Part shown: piece by piece, positions 38,375 through 46,824 of the stretch
Layout: every line of letters starts with the position of its first letter
Numbering within the stretch: the stretch's first letter is position 1
Origin: Methylobacterium iners
Lineage (GTDB): Bacteria > Pseudomonadota > Alphaproteobacteria > Rhizobiales > Beijerinckiaceae
Assembly (NCBI RefSeq): GCF_022179305.1
Contig: NZ_BPQP01000017.1
Coordinates: forward strand, 1-64,000
Direction: 5' to 3'
Length of the DNA: 64,000 nt
The notes under the pieces: generated by a model
The model's database searches: none
What the model saw: the letters and a program-made list of their open reading frames with translations, nothing else
Told to the model about the DNA's origin: nothing
Position numbers and translations under genes: made by a program

Positions 38375-38683
38375 TCAGGCTGCTTGCACGCCCTTGTTGC
38401 TGGCGTCTAGACTTCCCTCGGCCGCTCGGCCCAAACCGCTGTCTTGCTCCGCTTGCGCGGCGACCCCCCTGAGCGCGGCGACCATCGCGTCGGTCTGCTC
38501 ATCAAGATCATCCCGGCTCTGCCAGTTGGCGCCACGTCGGCGTGCGATGAGAGCCGCAACCAGCGTCGCAAAGAAACTTCCTCCGAGAGGCGCCAAAAGA
38601 GCGCTCGAAATAGCGCCCAGAGGAGCTGTGGCCGCAGCTGTAACAAGACCACCGCCAATCGCGGCGAACACCAACGGGAACAC
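38375..38683 (-). CDS. small membrane protein, 102 aa
   Basis: Two hydrophobic stretches (about 2-20 and 28-46, MFPLVFAAIGGGLVTAAATA and LLAPLGGSFFATLVAALIA) form an inner-membrane hairpin. They are followed by a charged cytoplasmic tail with EQTDAMVAALRGVAAQ. No known family. Convergent and divergent neighbours are unrelated in sequence. Confidence 0.6.
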   Translation of the reverse strand: MFPLVFAAIGGGLVTAAATAPLGAISSALLAPLGGSFFATLVAALIARRRGANWQSRDDLDEQTDAMVAALRGVAAQAEQDSGLGRAAEGSLDASNKGVQAA

Positions 38684-38902
38684 GAGGACCTCCTCACACC
38701 CGTGCGGTGTGCCTGAAGATGAGTATCAAGCGTGAGGCTGCTGCTGGAGTTGTTTCCATGAGGTTAACCGGCGGACTCAGAATAATGTCAGACAGACAGG
38801 GATCATCTCGCTGCGCCGGCTCGTTTTCCCTCGCGTTCGCAGACCTGCAGCAACAACGGGTAGGCACATCGCTAACTCTTCTGCGCGGTGAAGGATGTCG
38901 CC

Positions 38903-39253
38903 ATGGCTGGTAACGACACACCAAATCCCCTCGGAGCTGCGTCGGTGCAGCCGAGGATGAACGAACAACCAGCGTCCAAGAGCACGTCCGGCACGGCCGA
39001 TCAGGCTCGCGAGGCGGTAAGGAACGTTAGAGATTACGCATCTGACACATTGAGTGACGTCTCGAGGCGTAGCACAGACTATTATCGCCAGGGCAGCCAA
39101 GCTGTTGGCGGCGTAGGTAGTACCGCGATGGTGAGCATGTTCATTGCCGGCGCGGTAGGCTTCGGTATTGGCTGGTTGGTCTTCGGGCAGCAATCCCGCT
39201 CGGGCGGCTACGTCGCTCGGCGCATGAGCTACGGCAGCGAACGTGATTTCTGA
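38903..39253 (+). CDS. small tail-anchored protein resembling ElaB/YqjD/DUF883
   Basis: From the ATG at 38903, 116 residues. A disordered start is followed by a helical segment (ADQAREAVRNVRDYASDTLS, then DVSRRSTDYYRQGSQ) and a single hydrophobic helix (AMVSMFIAGAVGFGIGWLVF) with a basic C-terminus. This layout is that of small inner-membrane stress proteins such as ElaB/YqjD, with which it may be only analogous. No operon partner. Confidence 0.6.
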   Translation: MAGNDTPNPLGAASVQPRMNEQPASKSTSGTADQAREAVRNVRDYASDTLSDVSRRSTDYYRQGSQAVGGVGSTAMVSMFIAGAVGFGIGWLVFGQQSRSGGYVARRMSYGSERDF

Positions 39254-39336
39254 GCGGCCGTCCTTTCGGTGCCTCATGGTCCACAAACTCGTTAGGCCCT
39301 GAGAGTGATGCTCCAGAACATCAAGACCGCAGTCCA

Positions 39337-39681
39337 GTGACAACAGAGCTACGCCAGGAGCTTGTGAGCAGGCGGGCCGAGGGCATCGAGGCTTCGCTGC
39401 TTCAGATCGGGCTAGGCCGCGATGCCAAGGATGCAGCGCTGACCATCCGCGCGCATCTGATTGATCTGTTCGGCTTGCTCACGCGCAATCCCGGCCAGGA
39501 TGCGGCGGCTGACGACCTACGGAAGAGTGTTCACTCTGTCGTCAAAGCAGGTGAGGGTCCCGGCGTGGATGACCGACAAGCGCGACAGCTGGCGCAGGCT
39601 CACGCTCGCTTTCGTGCTCGTCTCGTAGCCGCCGGCGTCGATTTCAACCTCGAAGGCGGAGTGGAGAAAGCGCGCGGTTAA
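39337..39681 (+). CDS. hypothetical protein, 114 aa
   Basis: A helical, mostly soluble protein starting with GTG (TTELRQELVSRRAEGIEASL). The middle reads LTIRAHLIDLFGLLTRNPGQ. No recognised domain or membrane segment. It precedes the repeat protein at 39733 on the same strand with a 51-base gap, so the two may share a transcript. Confidence 0.5.
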   Translation: MTTELRQELVSRRAEGIEASLLQIGLGRDAKDAALTIRAHLIDLFGLLTRNPGQDAAADDLRKSVHSVVKAGEGPGVDDRQARQLAQAHARFRARLVAAGVDFNLEGGVEKARG

Positions 39682-39732
39682 GTGGCTCCAGAGTTGTCAG
39701 GTAGGACTAAGCGCTCTGGAAGGATCATCACG

Positions 39733-40053
39733 ATGACAAATCACACCCTGGAAGGCTGGCACGCCGAGCCGCTGCCGTCAGAACCAAAGCGAAGCGCTCC
39801 CCTGCAGGCGCGTGCCGCCGAGGCGACTGGCGCAGCCGCAACGGGTGCCCAGGCGGTGGGAGCTCTAGCCGTTGGCGCCATCGCCGTCGGCGCCCTGGCG
39901 CTTGGGGCAGTCGCCATCAGCGCCTTCACCATCGGCCGGCTGTCAGTTCGACGCGTGTCGATCCGAGACGGGTACTTTCGCCGTCTACATGTCGACGAGT
40001 TGACGGTCGGAAACCTAGAGGAGCTCCGGCGAGATCCCACTGCCGACGCATGA
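39733..40053 (+). CDS. small protein with hydrophobic GA-repeats
   Basis: The 106-residue product has a run of pentad-like repeats AVGALAVGAIAVGALALGAV at about residues 40-60. This continues into alternating I/L/V positions (FTIGRLSVRRVSIRDGYF and RRLHVDELTVGNL), the pattern of a short beta-helix or stacked-strand solenoid. This type of protein occurs in several alphaproteobacteria; no function is known to me. The ATG at 39733 is preferred over 39682. Confidence 0.65.
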   Translation: MTNHTLEGWHAEPLPSEPKRSAPLQARAAEATGAAATGAQAVGALAVGAIAVGALALGAVAISAFTIGRLSVRRVSIRDGYFRRLHVDELTVGNLEELRRDPTADA

Positions 40054-40165
40054 GAGGCGAATTCAGTGTCGAATTGCTCGCGGAGGACGCTTCTGGACCA
40101 GGGGTGTGGCTGTGGATGCACTAGGTGGATTGAGGCTGATCATGAAGGGGCGTAACGGGTGCAGG

Positions 40166-40348
40166 ATGAGCCCCTTCGCACGTAGCGTCCTATCGTCTGC
40201 AGCAATCGCCGTCCTGGCCACCGCGGCCGTTTGGCTGTTTGTGATGCCGGATGAGCCTCAACGCGCCGCGGATGACGGTGTTATCGCGGCTCTTGTTGCG
40301 TCGGTCATCGTGACCGAGAAGGTTCGGCGGGACTCGCAACAAGGCTGA
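40166..40348 (+). CDS. single-span membrane protein, 60 aa
   Basis: Started at the ATG at 40166 (MSPFARSVLSSAAIAVLATA) it has one hydrophobic helix (AAIAVLATAAVWLFVM) and a charged tail. An upstream in-frame start at 40106 would add 20 residues without support. Unknown function. Confidence 0.45.
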   Translation: MSPFARSVLSSAAIAVLATAAVWLFVMPDEPQRAADDGVIAALVASVIVTEKVRRDSQQG

Positions 40349-40732
40349 TCAGGCATCTGAATGCGAAAGGCTCTTTGAAGTGAGGAACGGACTGATTTTG
40401 TCCTCGGGATAGCTGTATGCCTGTTCTCCTACCGCTTGGCTGAGGTGGAGAACCAGCGCTACGCATCATCGGTGAACATGTGTCCAGCAAAAGTCGGATT
40501 GTAGTTCACGATGCCTCAGCAACGACGCCGTAATGTCTGCAGGATGACCAAGGAAATTACCTGTAGATCCAAAGCAGCGTGCCACAGGAAGGGTCCTAAT
40601 CAGTGGTCATGGAACTCCTAACTGGTAGCCAATGCCATTTGGGACCAAGCGCTCCTAGGTTCGAAAGCCCTTTTTTGGGAATCGAACCGTGCCGAAGGCT
40701 GGGACGCGCATCGTCGCTCGTCGTTGATGGGT
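40349..40732. other. 384-base gap without a supported gene
   Basis: No gene or hairpin with a T-run found. The stretch CCTTTTTTGGG near 40669 lies in an A/T-rich patch only. Confidence 0.35.
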
Positions 40733-41038
40733 CTAGACCCCACTTCCCGCCTGCGGGATGGCTGCCTCTAATAGGGTCAGGACGATATCGATGATGGGCT
40801 TCTGCTTGGCGCTGTTTGATCCGCCGATCTCACCGGTCTCAACTCCCGCGATCAGGCTCTCACCGAAGGCATGCACCTCATGAAGGCGATCCGGGCCAAC
40901 AGCGGTACCGAAGGCCACGAAGGTGTGGTTCAGCGCGATCGTGAGAAGATCCAGGACGGCGCGAAGCTGCTCGTCACTGAGCTGAGAGAGCGTGTCTTCG
41001 GGCTGCTCATCGCCGTCCTCTACGAACTCGATTTCCAT
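40733..41038 (-). CDS. hypothetical protein, 101 aa
   Basis: From the ATG at 41038: MEIEFVEDGDEQPEDTLSQL, SDEQLRAVLDLLTIALNHTF, then VAFGTAVGPDRLHEVHAFGE. The protein is acidic and helical, with clean composition in this frame only. A frame upstream of the ATG is rich in arginine and unlikely. No recognised family. Confidence 0.6.
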   Translation of the reverse strand: MEIEFVEDGDEQPEDTLSQLSDEQLRAVLDLLTIALNHTFVAFGTAVGPDRLHEVHAFGESLIAGVETGEIGGSNSAKQKPIIDIVLTLLEAAIPQAGSGV

Positions 41039-41126
41039 GCTGCCCTTGTCTCGTTGGCGCCTCGAGGGTGAACGCAGTGGGTGAGCCACGCAACCGCGTT
41101 TTGGCTTACCAAACTCGACGTCGCAC

Positions 41127-41333
41127 TTAGCGAAGGTAGCCGCTCGCCCGTAGCGCCTTCTCGACCTCCTCATAGACCCCTTGCATCACGTCGTCGTTTT
41201 GAGCTGGCGGCGGATGTACCGGCACCATCGGCTTGAACTTCATCGTTTCAGGCGGAAAGTGCGCAGGCTGCTGCTCCATGAGGACCTCATCAGCGTCTCG
41301 ACGGGACACCGTGGCGAACAGCTTTCTCAGCAT
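41127..41333 (-). CDS. hypothetical protein, 68 aa
   Basis: From the ATG at 41333: MLRKLFATVSRRDADEVLME, then a Pro-rich middle (PMVPVHPPPAQNDD) and a helical end (MQGVYEEVEKALRASGYLR). Small and basic-acidic mixed. It precedes the gene at 40733 on the same strand. Confidence 0.5.
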   Translation of the reverse strand: MLRKLFATVSRRDADEVLMEQQPAHFPPETMKFKPMVPVHPPPAQNDDVMQGVYEEVEKALRASGYLR

Positions 41334-41616
41334 AAGCGCCTCCAATCTCTGCGGCGCGCGCAATGTAGCGCTCGCTTGCTGACTGCATCAACCATGCTGG
41401 AAGGCGGTTGGTTCGACGGCTTGAAGCAGAAGCCTGAACCGTTCGCTATCGGAGTTGCTGAAACGCTTACGAACGCGAGCCCGAAACCGAACCAGCTATC
41501 AGGACAATCACGCACATGACGATGATGGCAGGCTCAACCATGAGCGACGGGCCCTCCTTGGTGAAGCGGCGTTTCATGCTCTCGCCGGCCGCGCGAGCAG
41601 GATCGGCATCTTACCT

Positions 41617-41835
41617 TCAGGAGGGCTGCTCCTCCGTGGTCTCCTCAGCGCCCTTGGCGGTTTTGTCCTCATCCTCGTCGCTAAGCAGCTCGTCGATATC
41701 GTCGGCCAAATCGCTCAGCTGGTTCTCGGTCGCGAACACGCGAACAACCTGACCGTCGTCTGTTTCCAAGGTGATTTGATAGCCGCCCTCCACGTCATCG
41801 GTCAGAACGCGAGCAAGTATTTTCATGGGGGCCAT
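41617..41835 (-). CDS. small acidic protein, 72 aa
   Basis: From the ATG at 41835: MAPMKILARVLTDDVEGGYQ, ITLETDDGQVVRVFATENQL, then a long Asp/Glu-rich tail (SDLADDIDELLSDEDEDKTA). A beta-rich front and an acidic disordered tail. Extension to 41949 lacks support. No known family. Confidence 0.6.
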   Translation of the reverse strand: MAPMKILARVLTDDVEGGYQITLETDDGQVVRVFATENQLSDLADDIDELLSDEDEDKTAKGAEETTEEQPS

Positions 41836-42027
41836 AGTGAGTCTCCATCCAGTTGGGCCAAGGGCAACGTGCAACACGACTGAATGAGCCAATCCAGGAT
41901 GCATGAGCGTCACCGTTCCCATGGAGAGCTGCGTCCCCTGCATGGTCACCAGTCGTCTGGAGGTTACAATTCTGCTCCAAAGCGCTACTTATGGTGGTTA
42001 ACCTCCTGAACGAAAGCGGCTCAGCAC

Positions 42028-42264
42028 ATGCACGACCTCAAGGACAGTGGTGCCCGCGATCGATCTGAGACAAGGGCTGCCAAACAGAAAGAACGCAACA
42101 TTGCGGGGGCGTCAGCCTGGGCGGACCATGACGCAAAGCAGGAGGTCATGGAGATTAACCTCTCTCGCCAGCGAGCTTTGCGCCTTGCTCGGGACGAGGC
42201 CGTGATTGCGACTGCTATGGTAACGCCGAAAACCAAATTGAGAGTGCGTCATCGAGCAGCTTGA
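42028..42264 (+). CDS. hypothetical protein, 78 aa
   Basis: A charged, mostly helical protein (MHDLKDSGARDRSETRAAKQ, later QRALRLARDEAVIATAM). It is followed by the first of the repeated GC-rich hairpins at 42325. No membrane segment, no known family. Confidence 0.45.
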   Translation: MHDLKDSGARDRSETRAAKQKERNIAGASAWADHDAKQEVMEINLSRQRALRLARDEAVIATAMVTPKTKLRVRHRAA

Positions 42265-42324
42265 CTGGACTGTAACCCAGCTCTCGTTCCGAGATTGCTG
42301 CGGAAGACGACCGTCGCATACGGC

Positions 42325-42349
42325 CCCGCCCGGCGCACGCCGCGGCGGG
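42325..42349. repeat. GC-rich hairpin, family member 1
   Basis: CCCGCC-CGGC pairs with GCCG-GGCGGG around GCAC with one unpaired base. The right side is followed by ATTAT rather than a T-run, so it is an imperfect member of the hairpin family seen at 42877, 43423 and 46224. Confidence 0.5.
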
Positions 42350-42475
42350 ATTATCCGTGCCTGATCTCCTCAAAAGAAAACACCCATGTTTGGAAACAAT
42401 TGGTGCAGAAGGAAGCTTATCTCTGCTCGTGTAGCGGCCAACGGTATGTCCGAGGGTCCAACCAGAGGTGCTCCT

Positions 42476-42742
42476 GTGAAGAACATCATTCTTATCAGCG
42501 CCGCTCTGTTCGCCACACTGCCGGCGCTAGCTCAAACCGGTGCGGCACGCCAACCTGGAAGCGACGGGACTGTCATCCAGCGTGAGCCGAACAGCACTGG
42601 CAATAGCAGCAATACCGCCATCTCTCGCGGTGCGACCGGCGCTGACACCGCTACGACTAATTCTGCTTCCGGCGGCAACGCCAACAAGCCCGAGCAGGCA
42701 ATCCCGAATAGCAGTGGCGGTGGTGGCAGCGGATCTCAGTAG
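42476..42742 (+). CDS. small secreted protein, 88 aa
   Basis: The GTG at 42476 starts a signal peptide (KNIILISAALFATLPALA, cleavage before QTGAARQ). The mature part is low-complexity, with Ser/Thr/Asn/Gly-rich repeats (SNTAISRGATGADTATTNSA). Exported and probably disordered. Longer starts at 42386 add unstructured sequence without support. A strong terminator follows at 42775. Confidence 0.65.
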   Translation: MKNIILISAALFATLPALAQTGAARQPGSDGTVIQREPNSTGNSSNTAISRGATGADTATTNSASGGNANKPEQAIPNSSGGGGSGSQ

Positions 42743-42774
42743 CGCTCGTACTGATCTTCCATGGCGCGTCGCAG

Positions 42775-42803
42775 CCCCGCCGGCGTCCGCCGAGCGGGGT
42801 TTT
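42775..42803 (+). terminator. intrinsic terminator after the secreted protein
   Basis: CCCCGC-CGGCG / CGCCG-A-GCGGGG forms an 11-pair stem with a TC loop, followed by TTTT. It lies 33 bases after the stop of the gene at 42476. Confidence 0.8.
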
Positions 42804-42876
42804 GTCACGTTGTTCCGGCCAAGCACCTGCTTCATGGACGGCGATGGAAGTTCACTGACACTTCCGCAACCTTGAA

Positions 42877-42907
42877 CCCGCCCGGCACACGCCGCGGCGG
42901 GCTTTTT
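42877..42907 (+). terminator. GC-rich hairpin with T-run, family member 2
   Basis: CCCGCCCGGC-ACAC-GCCGCGGCGGGC is followed by TTTTTC. It is nearly identical to hairpins at 42325, 43423 and 46224. No gene directly precedes it on the plus strand. Confidence 0.7.
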
Positions 42908-43022
42908 CATACATACGGTTGTATGAGCCATTTCCGTGCGGCCCACAGCTGAAACTTTCTCTCAAGTGGCAGCGTATCAAGCTGTACGAGGGGAGTGCTC
43001 ACTGAAATCTCAGGAGCCTCAC

Positions 43023-43403
43023 ATGCGCATTTTTGCGCCACTAATCGTCGTGCTTTGCGCGCAAGGCTCGCTCGCTCAGGCTCAAGGAAAGCCTCAGTCA
43101 CGTCCCGGGACCTCAGAAAAAACCATCGCTACGAGCGATGAGAAAGCCGCGGAGATCAAACGTCTGATCGAGGCAGGTCAGGCTCGCCAACGAGCAACGG
43201 ACGCTCGTAATACCTTCATCTGGAAGCGATGGGATTATGCGGTTTGCATCGGATGTGGACCGATGCCGAAGACGTTCCGGATCGTTCACACAACACCATC
43301 GCGTGTTCTTGCGGGTTTTCTCGCAGCCAACGACGACCAGCGCTCGATGCGGTCTTCCAAACGGGCTGTGACAACCAGCTCCTGGGCCTCGATGCGAAGG
43401 TAG
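43023..43403 (+). CDS. small periplasmic protein, 126 aa, possibly frameshifted at its end
   Basis: The ATG at 43023 opens a signal peptide (MRIFAPLIVVLCAQGSLA, cleavage before QAQG). The middle (EKAAEIKRLIEAGQARQRAT, then FIWKRWDYAVCIGCGPMPKT) with a CxxC-type pair looks like an uncharacterised Methylobacterium family; VVHTT…RVLAGFLAAND continues it. The last 20 residues (RSMRSSKRAVTTSSWASMRR) look out of frame, so the 3' end may carry a frameshift. A terminator hairpin follows at 43423. Confidence 0.55.
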   Translation: MRIFAPLIVVLCAQGSLAQAQGKPQSRPGTSEKTIATSDEKAAEIKRLIEAGQARQRATDARNTFIWKRWDYAVCIGCGPMPKTFRIVHTTPSRVLAGFLAANDDQRSMRSSKRAVTTSSWASMRR

Positions 43404-43422
43404 ACGTCGCCTCCTTCGGCCA

Positions 43423-43454
43423 GCCTGCCCGGCACCCGCCGCGGCGGGCTTTTT
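43423..43454 (+). terminator. GC-rich hairpin with T-run, family member 3
   Basis: GCCTGCCCGGCACCC-GCCGCGGCGGGC is followed by TTTTT, downstream of the periplasmic protein gene. Sequence is nearly the same as at 42877. Confidence 0.75.
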
Positions 43455-43673
43455 CGTCAGCATTGATTGCGCAAAGCATCGCCGACGTTCCCAGATCTGA
43501 GCCAGACTTGTATTTCTTGGAAAGTTCGATCCCGCAGCGCTGGTTACAAAAGGCCGGGAGAGATTCAGGCTTTGGCAATACCTAGGGCACAAAACTCAAC
43601 CCGCTGATCCACGGACTCTCTGCGAAGAAGCCGCAGGCGCTTGAAGGTCCAACAAGCCGGGGAAGATGTCTAA

Positions 43674-44735
43674 ATGCTGGCTCTTGTCCTCGACGACGAT
43701 GAGATGAACAACCTGCTGATGGTTGCCGCCTTGCAGCCCCTCGCTGGATGTACACCGCGTGACTTCACCCTGCCGGTCGAGGCGCTTGCTTTTGCAGAGT
43801 CCCACGCTGCCGAGATCGGCATCGTCGTCACGGACTACGAGATGCCGGGCATGAACGGCATTGACTTCATACGAGCGGTGCGGCGCATTCCAGACCTCGC
43901 GAACGTTCCGACCGTTATGGTGACCTCCTTCAACGAACGCAGCCTGCGCCGTGAGGCGCTGGAGGCTGGCGCGACCGATTTCCTTGGGAAGCCCGTGGAC
44001 CCCTTCGAGATCCGGGCTCGCGTCACAAACCTCCTTGCACTATCAGTTGCTCACCGCGTGGAGCAGCAGCATGCGGCACAGCTCGCGCGCGAAGTCGCCG
44101 CAGCTGTGGCGCTGGTTGAAGAACGCGAGCGCGAGATCGTCTCGACGTTGATGCGGGCAGCCGAGAACCGGGATACGGAAACGGGCGATCATATCGCCAG
44201 GGTTTCAACCTACACGGGGTTGATTGCGGAGGCTCTCGGTCTCGCTCCCACAGAATGCCGGCTCTTCAGCTTGGCCGCCGCCATGCACGATGTCGGGAAG
44301 ATCGCGATCCCGGATGCCATTCTGCTCAAGCCCGGCCCTCTCACCCCTGAAGAGCGCGCGGAAATGGAGCAGCACGCCGCACGGGGCCAGCGCATCTTGG
44401 GGGGAGGCGCCTCACCTGTGATGCGGCTTGCTGCCGAGATCGCAGCGAGTCACCACGAGCGCTGGGACGGCAAAGGATACCCATACGGTCTGAAGGAAGA
44501 AGCCATCCCGCTGTCCGGCAGGATGGTGGCCGTCGCTGACGTTTTCGACGCGCTTACGACGGAACGGCCCTACAAAAAGGCTTGGTCACCGGAGAAGGCG
44601 CAGGCTCATTTGATGGAAAACGCCGGGGCTCACTTTGATCCCAGGATCGTGGAAGCATTCATGAGCCGTTGGTCGCAAGTGCAGGCAACCTTGTCGTTGT
44701 CGCAATTCGACCAGCGTGGCGGGGTCGCGGCCTAA
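43674..44735 (+). CDS. response regulator with HD-GYP output domain
   Basis: 353 residues: a receiver domain (acidic pocket DDD at 7-9, phosphoacceptor Asp54 in VTDYEMPG, Lys106 in FLGKPVDP), a helical linker (about 125-165), then an HD-GYP phosphodiesterase. Catalytic residues are His205-Asp206 in AAMHDVGKIAIPD, His260-His261 and the GYP at 268-270 in RWDGKGYPYGL. HD-GYP enzymes hydrolyse cyclic di-GMP; all key residues are intact. It has the layout of RpfG-type regulators. No sensor kinase is adjacent. The window also holds a PilZ receptor and a GGDEF-EAL protein. Confidence 0.92.
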   Translation: MLALVLDDDEMNNLLMVAALQPLAGCTPRDFTLPVEALAFAESHAAEIGIVVTDYEMPGMNGIDFIRAVRRIPDLANVPTVMVTSFNERSLRREALEAGATDFLGKPVDPFEIRARVTNLLALSVAHRVEQQHAAQLAREVAAAVALVEEREREIVSTLMRAAENRDTETGDHIARVSTYTGLIAEALGLAPTECRLFSLAAAMHDVGKIAIPDAILLKPGPLTPEERAEMEQHAARGQRILGGGASPVMRLAAEIAASHHERWDGKGYPYGLKEEAIPLSGRMVAVADVFDALTTERPYKKAWSPEKAQAHLMENAGAHFDPRIVEAFMSRWSQVQATLSLSQFDQRGGVAA

Positions 44736-45255
44736 CGCTCTCTACCGTGATAATCCAATCATCAATCGAGTTTGAGATCGTGGCTCGCGTGCCGTTCTGA
44801 ATGTCACCCGCCTGCTCTGGATCGTACCTACGCTTTCCTGAGATCCACGTCTGGTCCCGCCGGTAACCAGGTTACACGCTGGCAGATCAACAGGAAGCCC
44901 GCCCGGCTCATGAGTTAGCGGGCTTTGCCGTGCAATCCGGAAGGATTGAAGTTCGGAACAAGAATGGCCTTTGCGCATGGCAGCTATGCTCCTGCAACCA
45001 AGAAAAATGGTTGCCTGAAAAAGCGGCCCAAGTCTTGGGAGAAAACGCCCGTAAGGCCAGCCATATCGCGATGCTATCGCGATCTCGCAGAGGAACAATG
45101 CGTTGTCTGGGATTCCAAAGTCAGGGCTGCTCGTCGCTTCTCGTGCCGGGGCTTGATAAGCCATCAGCTACTTCGCGAACCGCAGGCGTAATACGGTCCG
45201 CGAGCATTTAGTGTGTAAGTGCGCAAAGCTGGGCTGCGTTCAATCATGAGTTCGG
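44736..45255. other. 520-base gap with one hairpin
   Basis: Short frames with mixed composition are present on both strands and none is supported. It holds a hairpin at 44896-44925. Confidence 0.35.
44896..44925 (+). terminator. hairpin terminator after the HD-GYP gene
   Basis: AGCCCGC pairs with GCGGGCT around a 15-base loop and is followed by TT, about 160 bases after the HD-GYP stop. Weak T-run. Confidence 0.5.
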
Positions 45256-45447
45256 GTGATGTCGCTAAAAAAAATGGGGGTGCGGAATCGCGCCTTTTGG
45301 AGCCTGCTCGTGCCGGACACTATGCGACCGGTGGTGCTTTCTGTGCGCTCATTCACGCGCATAGCTTCGATCAATGGCGGCGATACGATCGTGGTGCGTT
45401 TTCAGGCGCCGGATGGTCGGGACATCGCCCTACTCGTCCCGAAGTAA
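45256..45447 (+). CDS. hypothetical protein, 63 aa
   Basis: A small protein with beta-rich composition (MMSLKKMGVRNRAFWSLLVP, DTMRPVVLSVRSFTRIASIN, then GGDTIVVRFQAPDGRDIALL). An eight-base A-run near its start (CTAAAAAAAATGG) could be a frameshift hotspot. The sequence is clean thereafter. No known family. Confidence 0.5.
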   Translation: MMSLKKMGVRNRAFWSLLVPDTMRPVVLSVRSFTRIASINGGDTIVVRFQAPDGRDIALLVPK

Positions 45448-45913
45448 GCCCTTGAGGACTTTCGGCATCTGCTGAATAAAGGTCCTTAGCGCCTTCTAGC
45501 ACCCATATTCGTGCCCACTCGGCTCGTTCCGCGGCGGGCATTTTCCGTGCGCATAGTTGCAGATTCGCGATTGTGTGGCTTGCTGGTGCGTAGCAGGATC
45601 GCTGGGCTGCTTCCGCAAGCAGTCGGTTTGGATCTCGCTGGTTCTTTCCCCCGATCAGCATCAGCGAGGCCAACTGAAACTAAGATCAGCCCGGCCGTCT
45701 CTCTGACGCGCCGGGCTTTTTCTCTCCTCGACCACACCAGTTGCACATGCAGGCGATTGTGGGGGTGGCGCAGGCCGAGGCTCTCGCGCACTCAACTTTT
45801 GTTCTTGCCGCTGCGGATCTCGGGGCTAAGGTGACCCCGTCCCGGTCACAACCCTCAGCACACCACCCATGTGAGACCAGTGTGCTCCCGCCCGTTTGCG
45901 CGCAGGGAGGCAT
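45448..45913. other. 466-base gap with a terminator
   Basis: No gene is supported. A terminator-like hairpin lies at 45688-45723. Confidence 0.35.
45688..45723 (+). terminator. intrinsic terminator-like hairpin
   Basis: AGCCCGGC pairs perfectly with GCCGGGCT around a 14-base loop, followed by TTTTCT. No gene is recognised just upstream, so it may terminate an RNA or a lost gene. Confidence 0.65.
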
Positions 45914-46225
45914 GTGGACCACTACCTCTTCAATGTTCATGACTTGACGCTCGTGCGTGACGAAGTCGAGAGTGAGTGCGTCGGCCATAATGGCATTCGC
46001 AAAGAAGCGAGGTCATGCTGCCCGCCCTCGCAAAGGACGAGATCCCCAAAAGATGGCGAACGGCAGGCGTTTACGATGTTGGTGCGCAACGAGACCAAAG
46101 TGACGGCCTGCGCGGCGATCCTGATCTCGCGGATCTTTGACTCGGCGAGGACATCCCGCCGGTCGAGATGCTGCCAGAGGAGGACATTGCTCAGCGACTT
46201 CGGTCTTCCTCCGCTTGCGCGATAA
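45914..46225 (+). pseudogene. frameshifted DUF6894-type small protein gene
   Basis: The GTG at 45914, preceded by AGGGAGG, starts VDHYLFNVHDLTLVRDEVES, the usual opening of DUF6894 proteins (…FNVHD… RDE…). After GIRKEA the good reading jumps to another frame (EVMLPALAKDEIPK, about 46010-46050). It then returns to the first (PKDGERQAFTMLVRNETKVT). Two compensating frameshifts, the second near CCCCAAAA, explain this. Either the gene is broken or the assembly has two indels. Confidence 0.55.
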
Positions 46226-46252
46226 CCCGCCCAGCTTGCGCCGCGGCGGGTT
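46224..46252. repeat. GC-rich hairpin, family member 4
   Basis: AACCCGCC pairs with GGCGGGTT around CAGCTTGCGCCGC, the same scheme as the hairpins at 42325-43454. Only TT follows. Confidence 0.55.
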
Positions 46253-46515
46253 CGTCGGCTTCTGGTCCGCTTCACTTCTAATCAAGCTCTCCTCAGCGAA
46301 CTTCCCGACACCTACCTCGCACCCGAGGCCTGGCTCGCGGCCTTCGATTAGACTGGGCGGACCTTCGCGTCTGGATCGCTGCTTTATTCGGAGAACCTCA
46401 CCGAGTTCATTGTCTTCCTGGCCCTGACGCGGGGAAAGCCGATTGGCTGGCAGCAGCGGGTCATGGGCTGACGGTCATTCAGAACGTCGTCCAGGGCGAC
46501 GGTGAGGAGAAAGAG
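46226..46515. other. gap with possible coding debris
   Basis: Short plus-strand fragments such as QALLSELPDTYLAPEAWLAA before a TAG near 46348 and SLLYSENLTEFIVFLALTRG near 46380 look protein-like but belong to no intact frame. Probably decayed sequence. Confidence 0.35.
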
Positions 46516-46824
46516 GTGACAGCCGCGATCAGGATGAGGTCCAACGGCGACACGCAGTTCCTGATCGTGGCGGAGAAGACGAGCGTAGGACCGGCCTTTT
46601 GGGCGATCGCAGATACCAGGATCGACGGCCATCTGCCTCCCGGCTTCAGTGTTCGCAAAGAGCTTCGCGATCTGCGATCGAGCGTCAGACGTCTGATCGG
46701 TCGTAATCCCTTCGATCCCGTTCAGGTAACACGTCGAGTTCATCCGGCTGGCGACACGCGCCCAGCAAAGCCGAAATGGTCTGCGTCAGCGTTGTCCCGG
46801 TTCGCACCCGTAGGGCGGGACTGA
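46516..46824 (+). CDS. doubtful hypothetical protein, 102 aa
   Basis: From a GTG: TAAIRMRSNGDTQFLIVAEK, then a basic helical part (ELRDLRSSVRRLIGRNPFDP). Its end overlaps the gene at 46786 on the other strand. A competing frame exists on the minus strand (46384-46743). Weak support. Confidence 0.3.
   Translation: MTAAIRMRSNGDTQFLIVAEKTSVGPAFWAIADTRIDGHLPPGFSVRKELRDLRSSVRRLIGRNPFDPVQVTRRVHPAGDTRPAKPKWSASALSRFAPVGRD

Noticed and set aside
40651-40700. Possible tRNA-like TTCGAA/AATCGAACC segments
   Set aside because: No acceptor stem, D-arm or anticodon arm could be built around them.
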